A DNA stretch of 64,000 nucleotides, taken from the NCBI GenBank assembly GCA_031550725.1, contig JAVBOH010000033.1, positions 1 through 64,000 of the forward strand, written 5' to 3'. Below, in pieces: positions 9,919 to 18,499 of this stretch (the first letter of the stretch is position 1; every line of letters starts with the position of its first letter). A program made the translations under genes and the position numbers. A model generated the notes under the pieces. The model was not told the origin of the DNA. It made no database searches and saw only the letters and a list, made by a program, of their open reading frames with translations. The DNA is from UBA946 sp031550725 (lineage in GTDB: Bacteria; Bacillota; Clostridia; Oscillospirales; Ruminococcaceae).

Positions 9919-11511
9919 TTACTTTAACTGCTCATATGAATTTTGTGCTGCATCAAGAAACCTTTCAAGTCCAATTTCATTAAACTCATTCTTATATGTT
10001 TCCCATACAATATCATCATGAATATCCATTTCACCTGTTATAAACTGAACTAATCCATCATGTGTATGCTTGTCTATTTCACCCTTTATTTTATACATAT
10101 CCACCATTTCATTTTGCTCAAAAATCAATGTCAGAACACGGTCCTCTGGCTCATATGGAGCATAAAGAAACCTTGCCTGTGCATTTAGATATTCACCGTC
10201 AGTGCTGCTGCCATCCCATGTCCTTTCGACAAGATTAAGCCAGTGAACATAAGGTTCAAGTTTCATCAAATGTTTATTTTGCTTTGTTTTCCATAGTTGA
10301 TTATAAATTTTTATCGTTGCAGTATTGTTAAAAATACTAATATCTCCATCTTTTGCAAAATCCCAGTCCTCACCCTGAATACCAAAGCTTTTTAAACAAG
10401 CCTCCTCGCTTATCATTAAGTCAAACAGCTTAAAAACTTCTTCAGGATGCTCACAGGCTGATGTTATAACACCATTTGGTTTGGGCAGTGGGAAGCTAAG
10501 TGTACATAACTGAACACCATCAGGACCTTTTAATGGAGCAAGTGGTTTAAATTTATTTAAAATTTCAGGGGATGACTGATTTACAGTATAAGTAAGTCCT
10601 GATACAGTAAAAGCACCAAGAATATCACGCTGGTCATTTGCCATCTGTATCATTTGCTGGTCATCCTGTGTGAATGATAATGGCGACAGCAAATCCTCCT
10701 CACACAGCTTATTAAGATATATTAAGCCATTACGCCATTCATCTGTTATCGGAGCAAAAAGCACCTTTCCATCATCAACATAAAGCCTTGAGTTTTTTGG
10801 GTCATTATATATAAAAGCATTCATCAGATAATCATAAACCTGCTTAGAATATGAGCTTTCTGTACCACAAAGCGGGAATTCATCCTGTACACCATTTCCA
10901 TTTGGGTCACCATACTTGAATGCTTTAAGCACCTCATAAAACTCATCAGTTGTCGTAGGTTTATCAAGATTTAAAGCATCAAGCCAGTCCTGATTTATCC
11001 ACATAATCTGAGAATAGCGTGTTATCATTGAATATGAAAATCCAGGCATGAAATAAACATTTCCATCACCCTGTGTCATAAGCTCTTTTACATAAAAATC
11101 CTCAAGATGCTTGTAAATTTCTTTTGTATGCACGCCATATTCCTTGATATAATCATTTAGCGGTATAATACGTCCTAAATCAATATGTGACTGTAAATTA
11201 GGTTGTTTGAAAATGCTTAAGCTGCCAAAACCTATGTATGCATCTGGCATATCTGCACCGCTTTGAAGCTGCTGCCACACAATCTGTTCAGCATCATTAG
11301 CAGGCAGCCATATCATTTCAATGTTAAGTCCTGTTTGTTCTTCAAGCCACAGCTTATATATATTTGTATCGAAATCCTCTATATATGCATTTTGTGGTGC
11401 AGCAAGGGTAACAGTTATTCTTTCATCTTTTTTATTATTAGGACTGCTGCACGCAGTTAATATAAGTGATAATATCAATGTTAAAATAATTAATCTGAAC
11501 TTAGTACACAT
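9919..11511 (-). CDS. Extracellular solute-binding lipoprotein (family 1 type)
   Basis: The 530-residue protein has a lipoprotein signal (LILSLILTACSSP). The rest is a periplasmic-binding fold of the sugar-ABC type used by LplA-like proteins (EEQTGLNIEMIWLPANDAEQ, DEFYEVLKAFKYGDPNGNG, EHPEEVFKLFDLMISEEA). No permease or ATPase genes adjoin it. It lies 87 bp upstream of the YesN/YesM pair on the same strand, so it may deliver ligand to the kinase or use permeases encoded elsewhere. Oligosaccharide binding is the family norm; the actual ligand is unknown. Confidence 0.85.
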   Translation of the reverse strand: MCTKFRLIILTLILSLILTACSSPNNKKDERITVTLAAPQNAYIEDFDTNIYKLWLEEQTGLNIEMIWLPANDAEQIVWQQLQSGADMPDAYIGFGSLSIFKQPNLQSHIDLGRIIPLNDYIKEYGVHTKEIYKHLEDFYVKELMTQGDGNVYFMPGFSYSMITRYSQIMWINQDWLDALNLDKPTTTDEFYEVLKAFKYGDPNGNGVQDEFPLCGTESSYSKQVYDYLMNAFIYNDPKNSRLYVDDGKVLFAPITDEWRNGLIYLNKLCEEDLLSPLSFTQDDQQMIQMANDQRDILGAFTVSGLTYTVNQSSPEILNKFKPLAPLKGPDGVQLCTLSFPLPKPNGVITSACEHPEEVFKLFDLMISEEACLKSFGIQGEDWDFAKDGDISIFNNTATIKIYNQLWKTKQNKHLMKLEPYVHWLNLVERTWDGSSTDGEYLNAQARFLYAPYEPEDRVLTLIFEQNEMVDMYKIKGEIDKHTHDGLVQFITGEMDIHDDIVWETYKNEFNEIGLERFLDAAQNSYEQLK

Positions 11512-11639
11512 TTAATTTCTCCCTTTCAATCCGAGTTTAACCCATAAATCAATAATATCACATTTTTTTATATTTGTATAGTTTTTTATTAATTCTTGTT
11601 AATTTTTTCTGTTAATTCCAAACTTTACCAATTTAAGTA

Positions 11640-11930
11640 ATATACAAATTCAAAGAGTTAAGAAGTTTGAAAGTCTTAGTAGAAATTTCAGTAGAAAACC
11701 AATCGTCATTAATTTTAATTTTAAAGATATATTTAAGGTGGAGTAAAAATCAGCAACAGAGTAATTAGAGAGCAACTCATTAACTCTAAGCAGGTTATAG
11801 ATTTTGTAGTTGAGCATAAGAGAAATATGATTGATAAAAGCCCATGTTTCGAGGCTATATTCATTTTGCATATAAGTTTTATCTTGTTCAAGAGAGTTTT
11901 TGAGAGTAACAGCAACGACGATATGCTATT
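11640..11930 (-). pseudogene. IS1634/IS4-like transposase C-terminal remnant
   Basis: The minus-strand frame reads LKNSLEQDKTYMQNEYSLE and then TWAFINHISLMLNYKIYNLL, typical of the C-terminus of IS1634-type DDE transposases. A frameshift near 11715 leads to KINDDWFSTEISTKTFKLL in another frame, which continues the family pattern. The 5' catalytic part is absent. The surrounding 11512-12142 region is otherwise non-coding. Confidence 0.65.
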
Positions 11931-12142
11931 ACTTCGAGCTGTATTGCTTGTCCGAAGATAAGCATAGTGTTACAAGTAATGATATTTCTAGTTATGCAAT
12001 GTACAAGAACTTTTATGACAAGTAATTTTTCAAACCCATGATACAACAAGTAATGAATATCTTACTTATGAAACACTGGTAATTACCACTTTATATACCA
12101 CAATATGTTAAGATAAAATAACTTATTGAAATATAAAGATGT
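11931..12142. other. Non-coding AT-rich region
   Basis: I see no gene here. A short string near 12001 (CAAGAACTTTTATGACAAGT) resembles one near 36168 (CAAGAACTTTTGTGACAAGT), which may mark ends of related insertion-sequence debris. Confidence 0.4.
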
Positions 12143-12184
12143 AAAAACCACGCCGATTTTTCACTTAAAATCAGCGTGGTTTTT
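12143..12184 (-). terminator. Terminator of ABC permease operon
   Basis: AAAAACCACGCCGATTTT at 12143-12160 pairs with AAAATCAGCGTGGTTTTT ending at 12184, with one bulge. It lies just downstream of the permease stop codon on the minus strand. Confidence 0.85.
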
Positions 12185-12194
12185 ATTATTTATA

Positions 12195-14558
12195 TCATTC
12201 CGTCACCAAAGCATAAGCAGAAATCCTATGGATTTTTGAAGTAATAAGCATTGACGAAGCATAGGAAATTATCGCAACAGCAATGCCAAAAACTATAACC
12301 CAGTCAGGTCTTATAATGTAATGTGCCTTAACAATTCCCATGCCATTTTGTGCAATTGACATAATTGGATTTGTAGCATATGCACCCAAAATACAACCTG
12401 CGATAATTCCGAATATTATTGATGGCATAACTCCAAAAGTCATTTGATTCATAAGCTGAATTGTTGTAAAACCAATAGCTTTTTGTATGCCAAGCTCATG
12501 CTTTTGCTTTATAACAAGTGAATTTAAGATAAAGTATAATACAAGTATGATTATCATAAATGATATTACTAAAATTGCACCACCAACTAAAGCAATAATA
12601 TCAGTGTACATACCCATACCTTTTTCTATCTCTTTATCCATATTCACACTAAGTTTAATCACATCTCCATAATCATCAAGTAAAGATTGCAGACATTTTT
12701 CTGTATCAGTTTTATCTTTTAAGTAAATATAAACCTCATTAATCTCATAGCTTGGAAACAGCTTTATATATCCACTGTAAGTCATTGATGCAATCAATCC
12801 AGCATATTGTGAGCCTTGAACAAATCCTGTAATAAGATACTCTACATCTCCATTTTGTCCTTTAACAGATACCGTATCACCAATATTTTTACCCATAAGC
12901 TTTGCAGTGTTTCCGTTTATTGCGATTTCATTGTCATGAATAGGGTATCTTCCGTCATAAACCATAACTGTTCTTCTTGTACTGTAATCTTCCATAACAC
13001 TCGTGTTGATTGTCATACCTTCTATTGTAAGCATAGGTGTATGTGTAATATACTGCGCAAAATCAACATCATCACGCTCAAGAATTTCGTTAAGGAACAC
13101 TTCACTGTCTGTAACTGATGTGTCAATCATAACAATGATATTACTAACTTCGGTACCAGTTGTTTCAGCAAAGGTGGTAGTATCAACTGTTGTATTATAA
13201 AACATAATCAATCCATAAGTTCCAACAAAACTAACTGATATAGTAATAATACCAATCATAAGGCTTTGCTTTATGTTTTGAAATATGGATTTCATTCCAA
13301 GAACAAAACTTAGATTACCTGATGATTTATCAAGCGGCATATGATTTTTCTTGAAATTATGAGTAGTTATTCCACCTCTTAAGGCTACAATCGGATTGAT
13401 TTTCCTTATCTTTTTTGCTGTACTAAATGCAATAATTAATACAAACAATATAATTATTGTTAGTGTCAGAACACTATTTGAAAAACTAAAACCCTGTTCC
13501 CATAAAAGTGCAGATTGATGTGCCAATAGGTCAGAAATATTAGGTACAAATATAAATGAAATTGCAACACCAATAACACTTCCGATAAAAGCTATAATTA
13601 CAAATTGTAACATGATGGATGTAATTATTTGTTTACTCGTATACCCCATTGCCTTTAAAGAACCTATTTTTGTCATGTCTTCTTCAATGCTGTTTTTTAT
13701 TCTGAAACGAATTATTATCATGCAAATAGCCACTACAATAACAGCAAACAATACCATTATTGCAGCTAGAAGATTTGCCATCATTGTTCTGCCAAGCTTA
13801 CATAAAGAAAAATGAATAGTCCATACAGATTCACTTATATCATTATCATTTGAAATTTCAGAATCAATATTATTTTTGATATATTCATTCAAATCTGTTT
13901 CAATTACAGCAGTATCATCATGCTGATTTATGAAAAAATCCACACATTTTTTATCTGTATTTTCAAAAATACGATTAAACTCAATGTCGGATAAATATCC
14001 ACTCATGGCACCAAGGTTCGGTGTTGCATTATAAACATCCTCAACAAATCCATTTATTTTATATGATTTTTCACCATCACCAAAGTCAAGATTTATCGTA
14101 TCACCAAGTTCATAAACCCATTCAATATTAAAATAATAAGCTACATAAATGCTGTCATTATCAAGTGGCAGATACTCACCAATAAATTTTTTCTTTGTAT
14201 TTTCACGTCCAATTTCATTGTTGAAAAACAAAATTGCTTGTTTAATTTCACTGCCATTTGGTCTTGTTATAGGCACACTTATTGGCAAAGTATATTCACT
14301 TGTATAGCTTTTTACATTGCTATGGTTTTTAAGGTAATCATATACTTCATCGGTACAATAACGATACGGGACAGTGATATAGCTGTCACTTGTATTAAGC
14401 TCATCTGCTAATTTATTAAAATATGTATTGTAATTTAAAAGCATTAAAAGTCCAAGACTAAGCATCATTCCTGCAATAATTAGCATTATTCCAAGTGAGA
14501 TTGTATGTCCCTTGCTTTTTCGGATATTGGCAGTGGCTAGCATGAAAATCTTGTTCAT
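12195..14558 (-). CDS. ABC transporter permease with two FtsX domains
   Basis: The protein of about 787 residues has an N-terminal membrane helix (about 15-40) and a large extracellular MacB-like region. A three-helix FtsX block follows at about 265-395 (MTKIGSLKAMGYTSKQI...). A further helix and extracellular domain follow at about 430-660, then a second FtsX block at about 665-785 (QKHELGIQKAIGFTTIQLMN). The start is set at the ATG 14558 (MNKIFMLATANIRKSKGH); in-frame TTG/GTG codons lie a few bases upstream. It overlaps or abuts the ATPase gene. With the two-component genes upstream it resembles peptide or antimicrobial export/sensing loci. Confidence 0.9.
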   Translation of the reverse strand: MNKIFMLATANIRKSKGHTISLGIMLIIAGMMLSLGLLMLLNYNTYFNKLADELNTSDSYITVPYRYCTDEVYDYLKNHSNVKSYTSEYTLPISVPITRPNGSEIKQAILFFNNEIGRENTKKKFIGEYLPLDNDSIYVAYYFNIEWVYELGDTINLDFGDGEKSYKINGFVEDVYNATPNLGAMSGYLSDIEFNRIFENTDKKCVDFFINQHDDTAVIETDLNEYIKNNIDSEISNDNDISESVWTIHFSLCKLGRTMMANLLAAIMVLFAVIVVAICMIIIRFRIKNSIEEDMTKIGSLKAMGYTSKQIITSIMLQFVIIAFIGSVIGVAISFIFVPNISDLLAHQSALLWEQGFSFSNSVLTLTIIILFVLIIAFSTAKKIRKINPIVALRGGITTHNFKKNHMPLDKSSGNLSFVLGMKSIFQNIKQSLMIGIITISVSFVGTYGLIMFYNTTVDTTTFAETTGTEVSNIIVMIDTSVTDSEVFLNEILERDDVDFAQYITHTPMLTIEGMTINTSVMEDYSTRRTVMVYDGRYPIHDNEIAINGNTAKLMGKNIGDTVSVKGQNGDVEYLITGFVQGSQYAGLIASMTYSGYIKLFPSYEINEVYIYLKDKTDTEKCLQSLLDDYGDVIKLSVNMDKEIEKGMGMYTDIIALVGGAILVISFMIIILVLYFILNSLVIKQKHELGIQKAIGFTTIQLMNQMTFGVMPSIIFGIIAGCILGAYATNPIMSIAQNGMGIVKAHYIIRPDWVIVFGIAVAIISYASSMLITSKIHRISAYALVTE

Positions 14559-14563
14559 TCTAA

Positions 14564-15322
14564 TCACCAACCCATCTCATTTAGGAAAGTTTGCAATTTT
14601 GCATGGCGTTCCTTGTTTCCACTTTCATATTTACCTAACTCACAAATGCCATGAATAACTCCGTCTTTCATGTACAAAATACGGTTTCCACGTCTTGCAG
14701 ATTTAAGGTCATGTGTAACCATGACAATGCTTTGTCCATTATTATTTTGCTCTGTCAGAACGTTGAGTGCTGCTATACCTGATGCTGAATTAAGTGAGCC
14801 TGTTGGTTCATCAGCAAAGATAATCTTCGGCTTATTTATAAGTGAACGCACAATTGCTGCACGCTGTGCTTCACCACCTGAAAGCTGTGACGGAAACTTG
14901 TTCCATATATGTTCCTCAATGCCAACCTGTTTTAAAAGCTTTTTCGCATCTTCAGCAATTTCACGCTTATTTTTGCTTATAAGAAGTCCGCAAGCAAGGA
15001 TATTATCAAGTATGCTCATATTGTCAAGCAGATACATCTGCTGAAAAACAAATCCACAGTTTTTACGTCTGAACACAGCAAGCTTATCATTAGAAAGCTC
15101 CGAAATATCCTCATTCATGACATGGATTTTACCGAGTGTTGCTTTATCCATACCAGACAAAGCATATAAAAGTGTGGATTTTCCTGCACCTGATGAGCCC
15201 ATAATTACTGTGAAATCACCCTCATAAATTTCAATATCAAGATTTTTCAAAACATGATGCTGAACACCGCCATTTGAAAAGGTCTTGCATAATTTATCCG
15301 TCTTAATGATAACATTACTCAT
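14564..15322 (-). CDS. ABC transporter ATP-binding protein (LolD/MacB type)
   Basis: The 252-residue protein has Walker A GSSGAGKST (about 42-50), Q-loop FVFQQMYLLDNM, signature LSGGEAQRAAI, Walker B IIFADEP and H-loop MVTHD. A good AGGAG ribosome binding site precedes the ATG. It energises the adjacent FtsX-type permease. The C-terminal tail past the H-loop is slightly long. A gap of about 140 bp separates it from the kinase gene, so it may have its own promoter, probably controlled by the upstream response regulator. Confidence 0.93.
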   Translation of the reverse strand: MSNVIIKTDKLCKTFSNGGVQHHVLKNLDIEIYEGDFTVIMGSSGAGKSTLLYALSGMDKATLGKIHVMNEDISELSNDKLAVFRRKNCGFVFQQMYLLDNMSILDNILACGLLISKNKREIAEDAKKLLKQVGIEEHIWNKFPSQLSGGEAQRAAIVRSLINKPKIIFADEPTGSLNSASGIAALNVLTEQNNNGQSIVMVTHDLKSARRGNRILYMKDGVIHGICELGKYESGNKERHAKLQTFLNEMGW

Positions 15323-15461
15323 GATAAAACTCTCCTAAAAATAAAATAAGATTATATTTATGTACTTGATGTACATTCCCTACAATCTTATTTTAACAGA
15401 ATATTCCTTAACAGATCTTGAAAAAATCCTTAACTAATCCTTAAATAATAGAACTTTTTTC

Positions 15462-16742
15462 TTAAATAAGTTTAAGCATGATGGTGATTTTGAAGCCATT
15501 TTGGGTGTTTTCACACATTATTTCACCATGCATTTTATTCATGAGGTAACGTGAAATATATAACCCTAAACCAGTACCAGACTTGCCATCAGAATTTTTT
15601 GCACGATAGAATTTGTTAAATAACAATGGCAGTTCATCTTCCGAAACACCATTGCCAAAATCCAAAAATTCAATCAAAAGAAAGTCATCATCAAAGGATG
15701 ATTTCAACTCAATATCAGTGTTTGCATACTTATATGAATTGCTTATAATGTTATCAATAACCTGTGTCAGACGGTTTAAATCAGCATAAATAAGGCATTC
15801 TGGGATGTCTATAGCCTGCACCTTACTAAAGTAATCAGTAGTGCAAATAATATCAGTTATGTTTTGACTACTTTGCTCAGAAACATCCACCTTAAGTTCC
15901 TGCAATTCCTCTAAGGTTGCATTGAACATATTTGTGATAAGCGTATTAATCTGGTCGGATTTTTTACCGATTGTATCAAAATGCTGTATGTCATTTACAG
16001 TTATTTCCTTACCATTCTGCACCTTAGCAGTCAGCAGTTCCGATACAACTTTTATTGATGCAACTGGAGTTTTTATGTCATGGCTTAATTGTGCGACAAG
16101 CTCTTTTTTGCTTTTGTTAGCTACTTGTTCGGCTAATCTGGCAGATTTAAGTTCATCACGCATAATATCAAAGCTTTCTGTAAATGCACCAAAAACATTT
16201 TGCTTATCCATTTCAAGTGGTACATCAAGATTTCCCATTGCAACATTTTTTGCAAAAAGCTGAAGTTTATTAAATGGTTTAAACACACTTATATATATGT
16301 AGACTGCGAAAATAATGCATATAAAAAGGAACACTGAGATTAACGTAAAGCATGTTAAATACAAGCTTTTTCTGTTCTCATGCAGATTATCGTCATAATC
16401 ATTATAGATAATTAGCTTACCCAAATATTCGTTATCATTATAAATATCAACAATCGTGTCGCAATGTGAAATTGCAGAATTTATATCACTGTTTAGATTT
16501 TCAGAAGTTTTTGCAACGATATTATTCTGCATATCAAGTACTGTAAAATCAAGCCCATGCTTTTTGTCTGCACTTATATTGAGTGTATTCCAGTTTTCAA
16601 TAACAGATTGCTTTATGTCATTAACTGCAACAACATCAAGTGACGGTACATTATTATGATTGATTTTCTGCATAAGATAACATGCCGAAAAAACCATGAA
16701 CATTACAATTATTATCACAAAAGTGATTATGCTTTTTTTCAT
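15462..16742 (-). CDS. Sensor histidine kinase (HAMP-HisKA-HATPase)
   Basis: The 426-residue protein has a transmembrane helix at about 5-25 and an extracytoplasmic domain of about 100 residues. A second helix lies at about 127-150, then HAMP. HisKA carries the phospho-His in QLSHDIKTPVASI, and HATPase carries DFGNGVSEDELPLLF and GTGLGLYIS. Unlike BceS kinases it has a real extracellular domain, so it may sense a ligand directly. Its ATG overlaps the regulator's stop by 4 bp. Confidence 0.92.
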   Translation of the reverse strand: MKKSIITFVIIIVMFMVFSACYLMQKINHNNVPSLDVVAVNDIKQSVIENWNTLNISADKKHGLDFTVLDMQNNIVAKTSENLNSDINSAISHCDTIVDIYNDNEYLGKLIIYNDYDDNLHENRKSLYLTCFTLISVFLFICIIFAVYIYISVFKPFNKLQLFAKNVAMGNLDVPLEMDKQNVFGAFTESFDIMRDELKSARLAEQVANKSKKELVAQLSHDIKTPVASIKVVSELLTAKVQNGKEITVNDIQHFDTIGKKSDQINTLITNMFNATLEELQELKVDVSEQSSQNITDIICTTDYFSKVQAIDIPECLIYADLNRLTQVIDNIISNSYKYANTDIELKSSFDDDFLLIEFLDFGNGVSEDELPLLFNKFYRAKNSDGKSGTGLGLYISRYLMNKMHGEIMCENTQNGFKITIMLKLI

Positions 16743-17437
16743 ATACTTTTACCCATATCAAATACATATCCCTTACCCCAAATGGTTTTTATAAACACTG
16801 GTACATTAGGATTATCCTCAACTTTTTCACGCAAACGTCTTATATGTACATTCAAGGTACTGTCACCAGTAAAGCTATCTGTCCATACCTTATCAAACAA
16901 TTCTTCCTTTATAACAGTACGATTAGAGTTCTGTACAAGATATGATAAAAGTTTATACTCCATTGTTTTCAGCTTGATTTCTGTATCATTTTTATACAAG
17001 CGTTCGGAATACAAATCAAGCTTGCAATCACCAAATATAATGCAATCACTATCGGTAGTATTATTCTGAGTAGCCTTACATCGCTTTAAAACAGCTTTAA
17101 CCTTAGCAAGTAAAATACTTAGCGAATATGGCTTTTGTATATAATCATCTCCACCAATTCCGAGTGCTAAAAGCACATCATCATCGCTTGTCCTTGCACT
17201 GATAAAGAGTATTGGAATATCAGAAGTTTGACGAATTTTTTTGCATATTTCGTATCCTGATTCATCACCTAAATTTATATCAAGAAGTATTAAATCTACA
17301 GTGTTGTCATTCAGAAAATTATAGCAATCCTTTTGATTTTCCACCCAATGTGTTTTCACATCAAACATATTAAAATACTCGCTTGTGCTTTCGGAAAGTG
17401 CTGTTTCATCATCTACTATAAGGCAGTTATAATGCAA
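16739..17437 (-). CDS. OmpR-family response regulator
   Basis: The protein of about 232 residues has a receiver domain (IVDDET, phospho-Asp in DLILLDINLG, Lys in DDYIQKPYS). A C-terminal winged helix follows (KTMEYKLLSYLVQNSNRTVI and LNVHIRRLREKVED). A TTG at 17437 lies 6 nt after AAGGAG and is preferred over the overlapping GTG at 17446. It is the first gene of a four-gene regulator-kinase-ATPase-permease locus and probably controls the transporter genes. Confidence 0.92.
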   Translation of the reverse strand: MHYNCLIVDDETALSESTSEYFNMFDVKTHWVENQKDCYNFLNDNTVDLILLDINLGDESGYEICKKIRQTSDIPILFISARTSDDDVLLALGIGGDDYIQKPYSLSILLAKVKAVLKRCKATQNNTTDSDCIIFGDCKLDLYSERLYKNDTEIKLKTMEYKLLSYLVQNSNRTVIKEELFDKVWTDSFTGDSTLNVHIRRLREKVEDNPNVPVFIKTIWGKGYVFDMGKSI

Positions 17438-17529
17438 GTGTATCACTCCTTCTTCGGAATAGCTTTACATTGATTATATCAAAATTTCATAATAAAAGCA
17501 ATATCTGTATGAAGTTATGTTAAAACAAC

Positions 17530-17561
17530 CTCCAGCATATTAACTCAACATACTGGAGATT
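17530..17561. terminator. Short hairpin
   Basis: CTCCAGCATA and CATACTGGAG form an imperfect stem (two G-T/mismatch positions). It lies between the regulator's 5' region and the integrase fragment and may terminate the latter's transcript. Confidence 0.4.
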
Positions 17562-17577
17562 AGTACTTATTTTCCAA

Positions 17578-17795
17578 TCAATTCGGCTGAAATGTACGCA
17601 TTGAGCAACCATTTTGCATTGGTTGACCATTCCAAGTTGTGAAAAGTCTATCTGTTTCAATCCATTTTGAACCAATCACAATCTTTTCATTATTTTGATG
17701 CTCACGATAACGTTTGACTATTACCATAATATCCTCTGAAAGCTTTAGTGTACGATTACTGGTTTTGGTTTTAGGAGTGCCTATATTCACACTGT
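17578..17795 (-). pseudogene. Tyrosine integrase fragment
   Basis: The minus strand encodes PKTKTSNRTLKLSEDIMVIV, then KRYREHQNNEKIVIGSKWIE and TDRLFTTWNGQPM. This matches the middle of the integrase at 30286-31467 almost residue for residue, but both ends are lost. There is no start and no catalytic R/H/Y. It is a scar of a related integrative element. Confidence 0.8.
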
Positions 17796-17837
17796 AACAA
17801 GTCAATTAAACGTCGATTTTACGTTATTCTATAAAAA

Positions 17838-17879
17838 AGCAGGTATATATTCGATGAATCAAATCGAATATATACCTGT
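17838..17879. terminator. Terminator hairpin, 15-bp perfect stem
   Basis: AGGTATATATTCGAT pairs with ATCGAATATATACCT across a 7-nt loop. It lies directly downstream of the Cache sensor fragment on the minus strand. Confidence 0.75.
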
Positions 17880-17895
17880 TTATTAATTAGGTCGA

Positions 17896-18450
17896 TTATT
17901 TTAGAATGTGATGAAAAGTTTTTTCTAAATCCATAGTTTTCTTTTCATAAACACCTGGTTCTGTCAATGAATCATGCACCTTGCTTGTAAAAACATAACC
18001 TGCTTGCTTAGTTTTCATGATTTCTGTATAATAATCCATTTCTGACAAAACCTTACCTTTGGAGGATTCATCATAACCAAGAATTACTGTACCATTAGTA
18101 TCAAGCATAACTAAATCCACAAAATTTGAAATAGAATTAACATATGTCTGTATATTTACTATTCCATCATTATATGTCTGAGTATATAACTCAGAAGCTG
18201 GGTCTGTATTAATCAATGAAGTATAGTGTGTAACAAGATGTCCATTTAGATTTGCTGATACTTCTGCTTTATGAATGTTTACTATTTCATCAAAAGCTGA
18301 TGCTGAAGTGGTTGCAATCTCATCAAGACGTTTTATTTGCAATTCTTCTGTTGTTTTAACAGGGCTTGATAAACTAAATGATGCAAAAAGCAAAGTGGGT
18401 ATAATTGCAAAGGAAATAAATAAAATCATTAATTTCTTTCTAATAGGCAT
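17896..18450 (-). CDS. Truncated Cache-domain membrane sensor
   Basis: The 184-residue protein has a short basic N-terminus, a membrane helix (LMILFISFAIIPTLLFASF) and the first part of a dCache extracellular domain (FVDLVMLDTNGTVILGYDES, MDYYTEIMKTKQAGYVFTS). Cache receptors normally continue through a second lobe, a second helix and an output domain. This one ends in KKTMDLEKTFHHILK mid-domain, so it is probably a 3'-truncated receptor. It lies 49 bp downstream of the large hybrid kinase gene and may be cotranscribed. A residual partner role is possible but unproven. Confidence 0.65.
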   Translation of the reverse strand: MPIRKKLMILFISFAIIPTLLFASFSLSSPVKTTEELQIKRLDEIATTSASAFDEIVNIHKAEVSANLNGHLVTHYTSLINTDPASELYTQTYNDGIVNIQTYVNSISNFVDLVMLDTNGTVILGYDESSKGKVLSEMDYYTEIMKTKQAGYVFTSKVHDSLTEPGVYEKKTMDLEKTFHHILK

Positions 18451-18499
18451 GATAAGCTCCTCTAAAATTTTATTGTTACATATCTAATCAATTTTAGAT

